Shown in pieces: positions 16,626-24,536 of a DNA stretch of 64,000 nucleotides (positions within the stretch are counted from its first letter, which is position 1; every line of letters begins with the position of its first letter). The notes beneath the pieces are model-generated. The model did not search any database. It saw only the letters and a program-made list of their open reading frames with translations, and was not told where the DNA came from. This DNA comes from Streptomyces albireticuli. Lineage in GTDB: Bacteria; Actinomycetota; Actinomycetes; Streptomycetales; Streptomycetaceae. A program made the translations under genes and the position numbers. Location: contig NZ_JAJQQS010000008.1 in the NCBI RefSeq assembly GCF_021228125.1, positions 248,001 to 312,000 of the forward strand, read 5' to 3'.

Positions 16626-18122
16626 ATGAGCACGGAACAACCCCTCCGGAACAGCCGCGGCGGGCGCGGCGTCTTCCGGACCAAGACGGTGGAGCAGTCC
16701 ATCCGGGACACCGAGGAGCCGGAGCACGCGCTCAAGAAGTCGCTCACCGCCCTCGACCTCACCGTCTTCGGCGTCGGCGTCGTCATCGGGACCGGCATCT
16801 TCGTCCTCACCGGCAAGGTCGCCAAGGAGAACGCCGGCCCCTCGGTGGCGCTCGCCTTCGTCCTGGCCGGCATCGTGTGCGGGCTCGCGGCGCTCTGCTA
16901 CGCCGAATTCGCCTCCACCGTGCCGGTCGCCGGCTCCGCGTACACCTTCTCGTACGCCTCCCTCGGCGAGCTGCCCGCGTGGATCATCGGCTGGGACCTG
17001 ATCCTGGAACTGGCGCTGGGCTGCGCCGTCGTGGCCGTCGGCTGGTCCGGCTACATCCGCTCGCTGATGGACAACGCGGGCTGGCACCTGCCCGTGGGCC
17101 TGGAGGGCACCCACGAGGGCCGCTTCGGCTTCGACATCCTGGCGTGCGCCCTCGTGCTCGTCCTCACCGCGATCCTCGTCCTCGGCATGAAGCTGTCCTC
17201 GCGGGTGACGGCCGTCGTGGTCGCCATCAAGGTCACCGTCGTCCTGATCGTGATCATCGTGGGAGCCTTCTTCATCACCGGGTCCAACTACGAGCCGTTC
17301 ATCCCCGACTCGCAGAGCACCACGGCCGGCAGCGACATCAAGGCGCCGCTCATCCAGCTGATCTTCGGATTCTCGCCGTCGAACTTCGGCGTCATGGGCA
17401 TCTTCTCCGCGGCCGCCGTCGTCTTCTTCGCCTTCATCGGCTTCGACATCGTGGCCACCGCCGCCGAGGAGACCCGCAACCCCCAGCGTGACGTCCCGCG
17501 TGGCATCCTCGGCTCGCTCGCCATCTGCACGATCCTCTACGTGGCCGTGTCCGTCGTCGTCACCGGCATGCAGAAGTACAGCGACCTCTCCACGGACGCC
17601 CCGCTCGCCGACGCCTTCAAGGCCACCGGCCACCCCTTCTGGGCGGGGCTGATCAGCTTCGGCGCGGCCGTCGGCCTCACCACCGTGTGCATGATCCTGC
17701 TGCTCGGCCAGAGCCGGGTGTTCTTCGCCATGAGCCGTGACGGGCTGCTGCCCAGGATCTTCTCCCGGGTGCACCCGAAGTACGGCACGCCCTACCGCTC
17801 CACGATCCTGCTCGGCGTCGTCGTCGCCGTGCTGGCCGGCTTCACCTCGATCGACGTCCTCGCCGAGCTGGTCAACATCGGCACGCTCTTCGCCTTCGTC
17901 GTCGTGGCCCTCGGCGTCGTCATCCTCCGCCGCTCCCGGCCCGACCTGCCCCGGGCCTTCCGCACCCCCCTCGTCCCCCTCGTGCCCGTCCTGTCCGTCC
18001 TCGCCTCCCTGTGGCTGATGCTCAACCTCACCGCCGAGACCTGGCTGCGGTTCGCCGCCTGGATGGTCCTCGGCGTCGTCGTCTACTTCGTCTACGGGCG
18101 CGCCCACAGCCGCGTGCCCTGA
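16626..18122 (+). CDS. APC-family amino acid permease (cationic amino acid transporter type)
   Basis: The ATG at 16626 follows GGTGGAGGTGG and gives 498 aa; the longer frame upstream adds residues unlike a permease N-terminus. A basic cytoplasmic start (TVEQSIRDTEEPEHALKK) precedes about 12 membrane helices. Helix 1 has the APC signature GVVIGTGIFVLTG, and FAFIGFDIVATAAEETRNP matches CAT/YfnA transporters. It most likely imports an amino acid by proton symport; the substrate is not determinable here. It is a single gene between two hairpins. Confidence 0.92.
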   Translation: MSTEQPLRNSRGGRGVFRTKTVEQSIRDTEEPEHALKKSLTALDLTVFGVGVVIGTGIFVLTGKVAKENAGPSVALAFVLAGIVCGLAALCYAEFASTVPVAGSAYTFSYASLGELPAWIIGWDLILELALGCAVVAVGWSGYIRSLMDNAGWHLPVGLEGTHEGRFGFDILACALVLVLTAILVLGMKLSSRVTAVVVAIKVTVVLIVIIVGAFFITGSNYEPFIPDSQSTTAGSDIKAPLIQLIFGFSPSNFGVMGIFSAAAVVFFAFIGFDIVATAAEETRNPQRDVPRGILGSLAICTILYVAVSVVVTGMQKYSDLSTDAPLADAFKATGHPFWAGLISFGAAVGLTTVCMILLLGQSRVFFAMSRDGLLPRIFSRVHPKYGTPYRSTILLGVVVAVLAGFTSIDVLAELVNIGTLFAFVVVALGVVILRRSRPDLPRAFRTPLVPLVPVLSVLASLWLMLNLTAETWLRFAAWMVLGVVVYFVYGRAHSRVP

Positions 18123-18130
18123 CGGCCCCA

Positions 18131-18167
18131 CCGCCGGGCGGCCCCTGAAGCGGGGCCCGCCCGGCGG
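18131..18167 (+). terminator. Terminator after the amino acid permease gene
   Basis: CCGCCGGGCG...CGCCCGGCGG form a 10-bp stem continued by CCCC/GGGG, starting 8 bp after the stop codon. Confidence 0.7.
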
Positions 18168-18241
18168 CACCTCCCGGCCGGGCCCCGGCCCCCGGGCAGA
18201 CCGCGGACCGCCGCCCGAGGACGCACCCTAGGTTGACCTGC

Positions 18242-19750
18242 ATGCCCGTCGCACAGCGCGCAGCCGTACCGGCCGGCACCCCCGTCCCGCACGCGCGGCC
18301 CCCCTACGAGCACGAGCCCGCCGCGCCCCCGGGCAACGGCCCTTTCTGGCGCCGTCTGCTGCCCGCCCTGGCCGTCCTGGCCCTCGTCACCCGGCTGCCG
18401 TCCTTCACCCGCCCCCTCTGGAACCCCGACGAGGGCTTCCTCGCCACCGAGGCCCGGATGCTCGGCCAGGGCGCCGTCCTCTACCGCACCGTCGTCGACC
18501 GCAAGCCGCCCGTGCTGCCCTGGCTGTACGAACTGTGCTTCGCGCTCTTCGGCGACGGCTCGCTGCTGCCCGTCAAGGCCCTCGCGGTCCTCGCCCAGCT
18601 GCTCACCGCCGTGCTGCTGGCCTCCCTGGCCCGGCGCCGCTGGGGCGAGCGGGCCGGCCGCACCGCCGGGTCGCTCTATCTGCTGGCCTCCGTCTGCCTC
18701 GCCCCCGAGGACGCGCAGGCCGCCTGCTTCGAGGTCTTCATGCTGCCGTGGACGGCGGCCGCCATGTGGTGCGCGGACCGGGCCCGCTGGGGCGCCGCCG
18801 GACTGGCGGTGGCGGGCGCCATGCTCACCAAGCAGACCGGGGGAGCGGTCCTCGCGCCCGTACTCCTGATGCTCTGGACCGGCCGCGGGCGCGGCGCGGG
18901 CGCCGTGGCCCTGGCCCTCGGCGCCGTCCTGCCGGTGGCCGCCGTCGCCTGGCTCACCGGGCCCGCCCGGCTGCTGTTCTGGTCGGTGACGGGGTCGGGG
19001 ACCTACGCGTCGGTGGCCGGTTCGGTGCCGCTCGCCGTCGACCGGGCGGCGTCGGGCGCGACCGTCGCCGCGGTGGGCTGCGCGGGGCTGCTCGTCCCGG
19101 TCGGCGCCCTGCTCCTCGCCCGCCGCCGCGCCGCCCCGCCCGAGCTGTGGCTATGGCTCGCCGCCTCCGGCGTGGCCGTGACCACCGGCTTCCACTTCTT
19201 CGGGCACTACTACCTCCAGCTGATCCCGCCGCTCGCGCTGCTCGCCACGTCCGCGCTGCGCGCGCTGCCCCGCCGGGTGCTGCGGACCGCCGTGGGCCTG
19301 TCCGTGCTCTCCTGCGGGTACTTCCTGGGCTGGGGGCTCACCGACGAACCGCCCGACCTGCCGCACTCCCTGAAGGTGGCCCGCGCCGTCCGCGAGCGCA
19401 CCCGGCCGACCGCCCGCGTCCTGTTCTGGGGCATGCACCCCGAGCAGTACTGGCTGGCCGACCGCCGCCCCTCGGGGCGCTTCCTGACGGCCGGTCTGCT
19501 CACCAACTACAGCGGCGGGCGCGGCCCTTCCCGGGTCGGCGAGGCGTACGGGGTGCCCGGCTCCTGGCCGGTCTTCCGCCGCGAGCTGGCCCACCGGCCA
19601 CCGGAGCTGGTCGTCGACGACTCGCGCGGCAAGCCGTACGCCCCGGGGCGGTTGCCGTCGCTGCGGGCGGCGCTGGCGCGGTCGTACGAGCGGGTGGGGG
19701 CCGTGGACGGGGCGGTGCTGTACGCGCGGAAGGGGCGCGGGCCGGAGTGA
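18242..19750 (+). CDS. GT-C family membrane glycosyltransferase (PMT/ArnT-like)
   Basis: A polytopic protein of about 502 aa with roughly 9-11 hydrophobic segments. The first extracytoplasmic loop holds WNPDEGFLATEARML, the acidic DE motif of lipid-linked sugar transferases (PMT, ArnT, DUF2029-like), followed by a GAVLYRTVVDRKPP stretch. Such enzymes move a sugar from a polyprenyl phosphate donor to a cell-surface acceptor. The acceptor is unknown. The ATG at 18242 is only 7 nt after a TAGGTT hexamer and lacks a ribosome binding site, so the mRNA may be leaderless. It is followed by a short tandem repeat and the convergent NYN gene. Confidence 0.8.
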   Translation: MPVAQRAAVPAGTPVPHARPPYEHEPAAPPGNGPFWRRLLPALAVLALVTRLPSFTRPLWNPDEGFLATEARMLGQGAVLYRTVVDRKPPVLPWLYELCFALFGDGSLLPVKALAVLAQLLTAVLLASLARRRWGERAGRTAGSLYLLASVCLAPEDAQAACFEVFMLPWTAAAMWCADRARWGAAGLAVAGAMLTKQTGGAVLAPVLLMLWTGRGRGAGAVALALGAVLPVAAVAWLTGPARLLFWSVTGSGTYASVAGSVPLAVDRAASGATVAAVGCAGLLVPVGALLLARRRAAPPELWLWLAASGVAVTTGFHFFGHYYLQLIPPLALLATSALRALPRRVLRTAVGLSVLSCGYFLGWGLTDEPPDLPHSLKVARAVRERTRPTARVLFWGMHPEQYWLADRRPSGRFLTAGLLTNYSGGRGPSRVGEAYGVPGSWPVFRRELAHRPPELVVDDSRGKPYAPGRLPSLRAALARSYERVGAVDGAVLYARKGRGPE

Positions 19751-19824
19751 GGGGCGGGGCGGCGAGGGGCCGGGTGAGATGTCCTCCGCCGCGGCCCGGC
19801 GGGAACGGGCCGCGCCGTCCGCCC

Positions 19825-19920
19825 GGTTCAGTCCCGCTTCTGCCCGGCTGCTACCCGGTTCCGTCCCGCTTCTGCCCGGCTGCTACCCGATCCCGTCCCG
19901 GTCCTGCCCGGGTGCGGGCT
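19825..19920. repeat. 32-bp tandem repeat, about three units
   Basis: The unit GGTTCNGTCCCGCTTCTGCC-CGGCTGCTACCC occurs at 19825-19856 and 19857-19888, with a diverged third unit to about 19920. It overlaps the 3' end of the NYN-domain gene, so the C-terminal tail of that protein derives from the repeat. Confidence 0.75.
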
Positions 19921-20305
19921 TCTCCCCGTTCCCGCGGCGTACCGACCTCGGGCCCAGGACCTCCGCGCCCAGGGCGCGGACGCGCTCCCGCAGTTCCCGG
20001 TCCGCGGTGACCACCACACAGCGCCTGCCCGGGTCCCGCCCGGCCACCAGCTCGACGATCCGGTCGTCACCGCTGCCCTCGGCGGCCTCGACCCGCACGC
20101 CCGGCACCGACTCCACGCCGCGCGCGGCGCCCTCCACCACCAGGACGACCTCCGCCGGTGCCACCGGCAGCGCGGGGCCGCCGGCGGCCGCGTCGGCGGC
20201 CAGCCGGTCCCGCAGCCGGACGGCGGCGCCCCGGCGGTCGCGCCACCACCCGTCGGGCACCGAACCGACGACATTCGCGGCATCCACGACAAGAAGTGCG
20301 GTCAT
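19883..20305 (-). CDS. NYN-domain (PIN-like, YacP-type) putative nuclease
   Basis: A 140-aa protein opening TALLVVDAANVVGSVPDGWW, the Asp-Asn motif of YacP/NYN nucleases. Later acidic residues (GSGDDRIVELV and VVTADRELRERV) complete a PIN-like acidic site. Streptomyces genomes often label this family NTP pyrophosphohydrolase, which the motifs do not support. I favour the ATG at 20305 (6 nt after a GAGGCT hexamer, leaderless-like) over the GTG at 20311. The C-terminus (about 15 residues) runs into a tandem DNA repeat and is probably dispensable. RNA cleavage is inferred from the fold. Confidence 0.75.
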   Translation of the reverse strand: MTALLVVDAANVVGSVPDGWWRDRRGAAVRLRDRLAADAAAGGPALPVAPAEVVLVVEGAARGVESVPGVRVEAAEGSGDDRIVELVAGRDPGRRCVVVTADRELRERVRALGAEVLGPRSVRRGNGEKPAPGQDRDGIG

Positions 20306-20361
20306 TCCCACAGCCTCGCACGCCCGGTCCGCACGGAAGTTCCCGGGTGGCCACGATGTTA

Positions 20362-20378
20362 TTGTCGAGGGTCGACAA
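20362..20378. promoter_or_regulatory. Perfect 7-bp inverted repeat, candidate operator
   Basis: TTGTCGA-GGG-TCGACAA lies between the divergent NYN and propeller-like genes, 57 bp before one start and 57 bp before the other. Symmetry and position suit a repressor dimer site. The regulator is unknown. Confidence 0.55.
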
Positions 20379-20434
20379 ACGGGCGTCGCGCGGAGCGCGC
20401 GGGGCCCGCGTGCGAGAAAGGCTGGCAGCGAGTC

Positions 20435-21544
20435 ATGGCAGTGCGTACGGCCACCCCGGTCACCGGCTGGCTACTGCGGGGCGGTGACGGCCGGCTGACG
20501 GCCTACGCGCCGACCGAGGGCGGTGTCGTGCGCTGGACCGAGACCCGGCCGGGCGGCCCCGGGTGGACCGGCCCGGAGCTGCTGCCCGTGCCCGGCCTGG
20601 AGCCCTACCTCTCCATAGCGCAGAGCGCCGAGGGCTATGTCTCCCTGGTCGGCGTGCGCAGGCGGACCGTCACGGGCGACGAGGGCGAGCGGACCGAGAC
20701 CGAGGTGGTCTACGCGACGCAGTTCCAGCCCGGCCGGCAGCCCACGAACTGGCGGTCGCTGGGCACCCCCCACGGCCAGGACCGGCAGCGCGCCGAGCAG
20801 ATCGGCGTGCCCGCCGCGGCCGTCGACCGCCACGGCCTGAACGTCTTCGTCCGCAACTCCGGCGGCGGGGTGTGCGGCCGGCGCCAGGACGCGCGCGGAA
20901 TCTGGGGCCCCTGGCTGGACATGAAGGGCAGTCATGTCCTGGACAGCCTCTCGGCCGGCGCGACGGACGAGGGGCGGGTGGAACTCCTCGCCCCGGCGGC
21001 CGAGTTCGTCCTGCGCTGGCGGCAGGAGCAGCCGGGCGGCCCGTTCCGCCGGATCCGCAACGTCCCGGCCAAGCCGGCCGCGGCCTCCTCGACGTCCGCG
21101 CCGACCGGCGACGACCGGATCACCCACTTCTGGCGTGAGGACGGCGACTCCTCGCTCCGGGTCCTGCCGCCCGAGGCGCCGGAGGCGGTGGAGGCCACGG
21201 AGGCCGTGGAGGAGGGCGCCGAGCCCGAGAGCGTCTCCCTGGGGACGACCGGCAGCGGCCCCGTCGCCGTGCTCCGTACGCTCCTCGACGGCCACGACTG
21301 CACGGTCCTGGCCCAGCGCGCCGCCTCCGGGCTGCCCGCGGTCGCCGCGTTCCCCAGCGGGGACGAGACCGTGGAGCCGGTCTGGTCCGAGACGGGCGAG
21401 GAGTTCTCGGGCGCGCCGGCCCTGGCGCGGGACGCTCAGGGCCGGGTCGTGGTGGCGGTCCTGGGCATGGACGGCCACCTGCGGGTGGCGCGCCAGCGGA
21501 CGTCGGAGCCGGGCCTGGCGCTGGGCGAGTGGGAGCGGATCTGA
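20435..21544 (+). CDS. Beta-propeller-like (PLL/tachylectin-like) protein of unknown function
   Basis: A 369-aa protein with no signal peptide or membrane segment. Repeating strands such as GGDGRLTAYAPTEGGVVRW, GVPAAAVDRHGLNVFVRN, GATDEGRVELLAP and ALARDAQGRVVVAVLGMDGHLR match the repeat pattern of PLL-like lectin propellers, where each blade carries a hydrophobic V/L strand after a DG or DRHG turn. Cytosolic location is implied by the missing signal. It is divergent from the NYN gene across the 20362 palindrome, so the two may be co-regulated. Function unknown. Confidence 0.7.
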   Translation: MAVRTATPVTGWLLRGGDGRLTAYAPTEGGVVRWTETRPGGPGWTGPELLPVPGLEPYLSIAQSAEGYVSLVGVRRRTVTGDEGERTETEVVYATQFQPGRQPTNWRSLGTPHGQDRQRAEQIGVPAAAVDRHGLNVFVRNSGGGVCGRRQDARGIWGPWLDMKGSHVLDSLSAGATDEGRVELLAPAAEFVLRWRQEQPGGPFRRIRNVPAKPAAASSTSAPTGDDRITHFWREDGDSSLRVLPPEAPEAVEATEAVEEGAEPESVSLGTTGSGPVAVLRTLLDGHDCTVLAQRAASGLPAVAAFPSGDETVEPVWSETGEEFSGAPALARDAQGRVVVAVLGMDGHLRVARQRTSEPGLALGEWERI

Positions 21545-21626
21545 GCCCTGACGGCCGCCGCCCCCGGGGCTTGGCGCCCGGCCCGGCCCCCGGGTACCGG
21601 GCGGGCGGGGTCACGCCCGCCCGCCG

Positions 21627-22712
21627 TCACAGCCGCTTCGCGCTGCGCAGCCCCGTCGCGTAGAAGCCGTTGCCGTCCAGGCGGGCCGTGCCGCCCTTGT
21701 CGCCGAACGTCGGGCCGTTGGCCTCCTCGCGGCTGGAGATGAAGCGGGGCTTGCCGTCCGTGTCCAGGCCCAGGTAGATGCCGACGTGGTCCAGGCGGTC
21801 GCCGGTGCGGCGGTCGATGTCGAAGAAGACGAGGTCGCCCGGCTGGAGCCGGTCGGTGGCCTCGGGGCGCTTGCCGGTCAGCTCCAGGACGGGGACGCCG
21901 GGGGAGAGGCGGGCCATGCCGTTGGCGGTGCGGGGCAGGCCGTCGCCCTTCACGTCCTTGCCCATCAGGGGGTAGCGGGCGCGGAAGCCGAAGACGGTGC
22001 GGACGAAGCCCGAGCAGTCCACGGCCCGCAGCCGCTGCGGCTCGGGGCGCTCCACGGTGCCGTCCCGGAAGGTGTACGGGATGCCCAGGTAGTCGTAGAA
22101 GTCCGACTGCTCCAGGCGCATGTCGCCCGCCTCCGAACCGCCCGGGTTGAGCGGGCCGAACTGGGCGTCGCCCGCGTACACGAGCCCCTGCGCGTCCTTC
22201 TTCTGCGGCGCGCCCTCCAGGTATTCCATGGAGAAGGCGAAGATGTCGGGGTCCTTGCTGCCCAGGGACTTCCCGAACCACTCGGTGAACCAGGCGGCCT
22301 TCTCGGAGCCCTCCTTCCACTGCTGCGGCAGCAGCCGCACCCAGCTGTCCGTGGTCACCTTCGCCGAGGTGTACTTCGGCTCGGTGAAGGTACGGCTGGG
22401 GCCGGTGAGGACCGCGGTGCGGGCGCCGTCCGTGAAGGTGGCCAGCACCGCGCCGTCCCCGGCGCGGACGACCGTACGGGCCGGGTGGGCGAGCCGCTCG
22501 AAACGCCGCTCGCCGGGTGCCGCCTTGGCGGCACCCGCGGTGGGGCCGGAGCCGCCCACGGACCGTACCGGCGGCGCCGCCTCAGGCCGCTTGTCGCGCA
22601 GTTCCACGGTGAGGTACGCGCTGGCGCCGAGCAGACCGGTCACGACCAGCGCGTGCACCGCGCGGCGGCCGGTCAGGCTCTGCTTCTTGCGGTCCTTGGT
22701 CTTCGGGGTCAT
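21627..22712 (-). CDS. NlpC/P60-family secreted or membrane-anchored peptidase
   Basis: A 361-aa protein with an N-terminal basic stretch and one hydrophobic helix (about residues 18-36), so it is membrane-anchored or exported. The C-terminal half is an NlpC/P60 cysteine peptidase: DCSGFVRTVFG holds the nucleophilic Cys, and DRLDHVGIYLG the His. A PGDLVFF segment between them is typical. Family members cut gamma-D-Glu-containing peptides in peptidoglycan, and some (Bacillus PgdS) cut poly-gamma-glutamate. It is the last gene of the pgsBC transcription unit, 72 bp after pgsC, so poly-gamma-glutamate release or trimming is a reasonable inference. Confidence 0.85.
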   Translation of the reverse strand: MTPKTKDRKKQSLTGRRAVHALVVTGLLGASAYLTVELRDKRPEAAPPVRSVGGSGPTAGAAKAAPGERRFERLAHPARTVVRAGDGAVLATFTDGARTAVLTGPSRTFTEPKYTSAKVTTDSWVRLLPQQWKEGSEKAAWFTEWFGKSLGSKDPDIFAFSMEYLEGAPQKKDAQGLVYAGDAQFGPLNPGGSEAGDMRLEQSDFYDYLGIPYTFRDGTVERPEPQRLRAVDCSGFVRTVFGFRARYPLMGKDVKGDGLPRTANGMARLSPGVPVLELTGKRPEATDRLQPGDLVFFDIDRRTGDRLDHVGIYLGLDTDGKPRFISSREEANGPTFGDKGGTARLDGNGFYATGLRSAKRL

Positions 22713-22784
22713 CAGGCTGCGCTCCGTGGGGTTAAGGAGGGTCAGGCGGGCTGGTGGGGCCGGTCGGGCCGGGGTGTCGCCGGG

Positions 22785-23267
22785 TCAGGCCGTCGGCATG
22801 AAGCCGAGCAGGATGCCGGCGGTGAGGACGACGTAGTTGGCCAGCGAGACCGTGCCCGTGGCCAGCAGCGTCGCGCCCTTCGGCTGGCGGACCAGCTGAT
22901 AGGCGATCAGACCCGGGACGATGAAGCCGAGGGTCTGGTTGGCGTACATCAGCGGGAACTGCTGCTGGAGGATGATGTGCAGGGTCGCCTGGAGCACCAC
23001 GCCGGTGAGGACGACCGCGGCGAACAGCCGCTTGCCGTAGAGGATCACGTACCGCTGGAGCAGCAGCGTGGACAGGTACGTCAGCACGGTGATGCCGACC
23101 ACCATGGCCGCGCGCTGGAGGTCCTCGACCAGGGTGAGGGCCAGCCAGCCGGGGGTGATCATGCCGCCGGGGGAGAGATTGGTCGTCAGATAACAGACCA
23201 GCGAGAACAGCAGGCCCAGGGCGATCCCGATGGCGGCGATCTCCGGGGTGAGGACGGCGGGGATCAA
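22785..23267 (-). CDS. pgsC: Poly-gamma-glutamate biosynthesis protein PgsC/CapC
   Basis: The TTG at 23267 overlaps the pgsB stop (TTGA) with GGAG 7 nt upstream, giving 160 aa, close to Bacillus PgsC (149 aa). It begins LIPAVLTPEIAAIGIALGL and has four to five hydrophobic helices. Features of the family are NLSPGGMITPGWLAL, YLSTLLLQRYVILYGKRLF and QTLGFIVPGLIA. PgsC is the membrane subunit that works with PgsB in polymerising glutamate and moving the chain out of the cell. Longer frames upstream lie wholly inside pgsB and are not real. Confidence 0.9.
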   Translation of the reverse strand: MIPAVLTPEIAAIGIALGLLFSLVCYLTTNLSPGGMITPGWLALTLVEDLQRAAMVVGITVLTYLSTLLLQRYVILYGKRLFAAVVLTGVVLQATLHIILQQQFPLMYANQTLGFIVPGLIAYQLVRQPKGATLLATGTVSLANYVVLTAGILLGFMPTA

Positions 23268-24532
23268 CGGAAGTCTCCTGTGGGATCTATATACGTCGGT
23301 ACGTACACGGGGGGCTGTTCCTGCTGTTCCTGCGGCTCGGGCCGCGCCGATTCGTCCGCCGGCAGCTCGGCCAGCCGTTCCAGCAGCAGCTCGCCCTGGC
23401 CGTGGATGTTGCCGATGGCGACCAGCGAGGCCCCCGGTCCGAGCCGGCCCAGGATCTCGCGCTCCAGTTCGGCCGGGTCGCGGCGGTCGCCGCCGAGGTC
23501 GACGACGCGGTCCCGCCACCCGTCGGGGATCGCGTCGGCGGCGCTCTTGGTGGGGTGGCCGATGAGGAAGACCGAGTCGGGGGCCAGCCGGGGGACGATC
23601 TCGCCCATCTGGCCGTTGCGCTCGACACGGTCGGGGCGGCAGTTGATCAGGACGTGCAGCGGCCGCTCGATCGCGCCGAGGCTCAGCAGCTGCTCGACGT
23701 TCATCAGCGTCGACTCGGGGTCGTTGGCCGCGAAGACGTTGGCGAAGCGGAACGGCACGCCCTCGGGGGTGCGGTAGCGCTCCACGGACAGCACACCGGG
23801 GTCCGGCGGCGCGTCGTACATCCCCTGCAGGGCGGTGGCGCGCTCGACGCCCAGCAGCTCGGCGACGGCCAGCGCGATCGCGACGTTCTCCTTGAAGGTG
23901 AACCAGCTGAAGCCGCGCAGCTCCGCGTCGGTGACCGTCTCCGGGTCCACCGCGATCAGCCGGCAGTCGCGCTTGTCGGCCTCCTCCTGGAGGATGTGCA
24001 GCCGGTCGACCTCGGCCGTCACACAGATCCCGCCGTGCGGCATGGACCGGCTCAGCGACCGGGCGACGTCGTCCAGGGTCGGGCCCATCTCCGCGAGGTG
24101 GTCCTCACGGACGTTGCACAGCACACCGATCGTGGAGCGGATCAGCTTGGTCTGGTTGACCTCCTGGAGCGCCGGCATCACCGCCATGCACTCGATCACC
24201 AGGGCGTGCGGGCGGTAGGCGGCGGCGCGCCGTACGATGCCGATCTGCTCGACGACGTTGGCGATGCCGAACTTGCGGTAGACCGGCTCCTCGGTGGCGT
24301 CCGGGTGGATGAAGCGCGCGGCGGTGCCGGTGGTCTTGGCGACCGTGACCAGCCCGCCGCCGCGCAGGGCGCCCGCGCACAGCCGGGTGATGGAGCTCTT
24401 GCCCCGGATGCCGTTGATCAGCACCCGGGTGGGGATGAGGTCGAGGTTGGTGAAGTGCCGGCGCTGCTCGATCACCCCGGCGACCAGCACGATCGCACAG
24501 CAGATCACCAGGACCGTGTAGAGGAAGAGCAC
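23264..24532 (-). CDS. pgsB: Poly-gamma-glutamate synthase PgsB/CapB
   Basis: A 422-aa protein starting at GTG 24532, with one N-terminal membrane helix (LFLYTVLVICCAIVLVAGV). The rest is an amide ligase of the Mur ligase superfamily: nucleotide loop NGIRGKSSITRL, VIECMAVMPALQ, NVREDHLAEMG, and the C-terminal segment HVLINCRPDR. It activates the gamma-carboxyl of glutamate with ATP and adds residues to the growing chain on the inner membrane face. The start lies within 5 bp of the upstream Cache/HAMP gene, and the stop overlaps pgsC, so the three are one transcript. Confidence 0.92.
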   Translation of the reverse strand: MLFLYTVLVICCAIVLVAGVIEQRRHFTNLDLIPTRVLINGIRGKSSITRLCAGALRGGGLVTVAKTTGTAARFIHPDATEEPVYRKFGIANVVEQIGIVRRAAAYRPHALVIECMAVMPALQEVNQTKLIRSTIGVLCNVREDHLAEMGPTLDDVARSLSRSMPHGGICVTAEVDRLHILQEEADKRDCRLIAVDPETVTDAELRGFSWFTFKENVAIALAVAELLGVERATALQGMYDAPPDPGVLSVERYRTPEGVPFRFANVFAANDPESTLMNVEQLLSLGAIERPLHVLINCRPDRVERNGQMGEIVPRLAPDSVFLIGHPTKSAADAIPDGWRDRVVDLGGDRRDPAELEREILGRLGPGASLVAIGNIHGQGELLLERLAELPADESARPEPQEQQEQPPVYVPTYIDPTGDFR

Positions 24533-24536
24533 GGGG

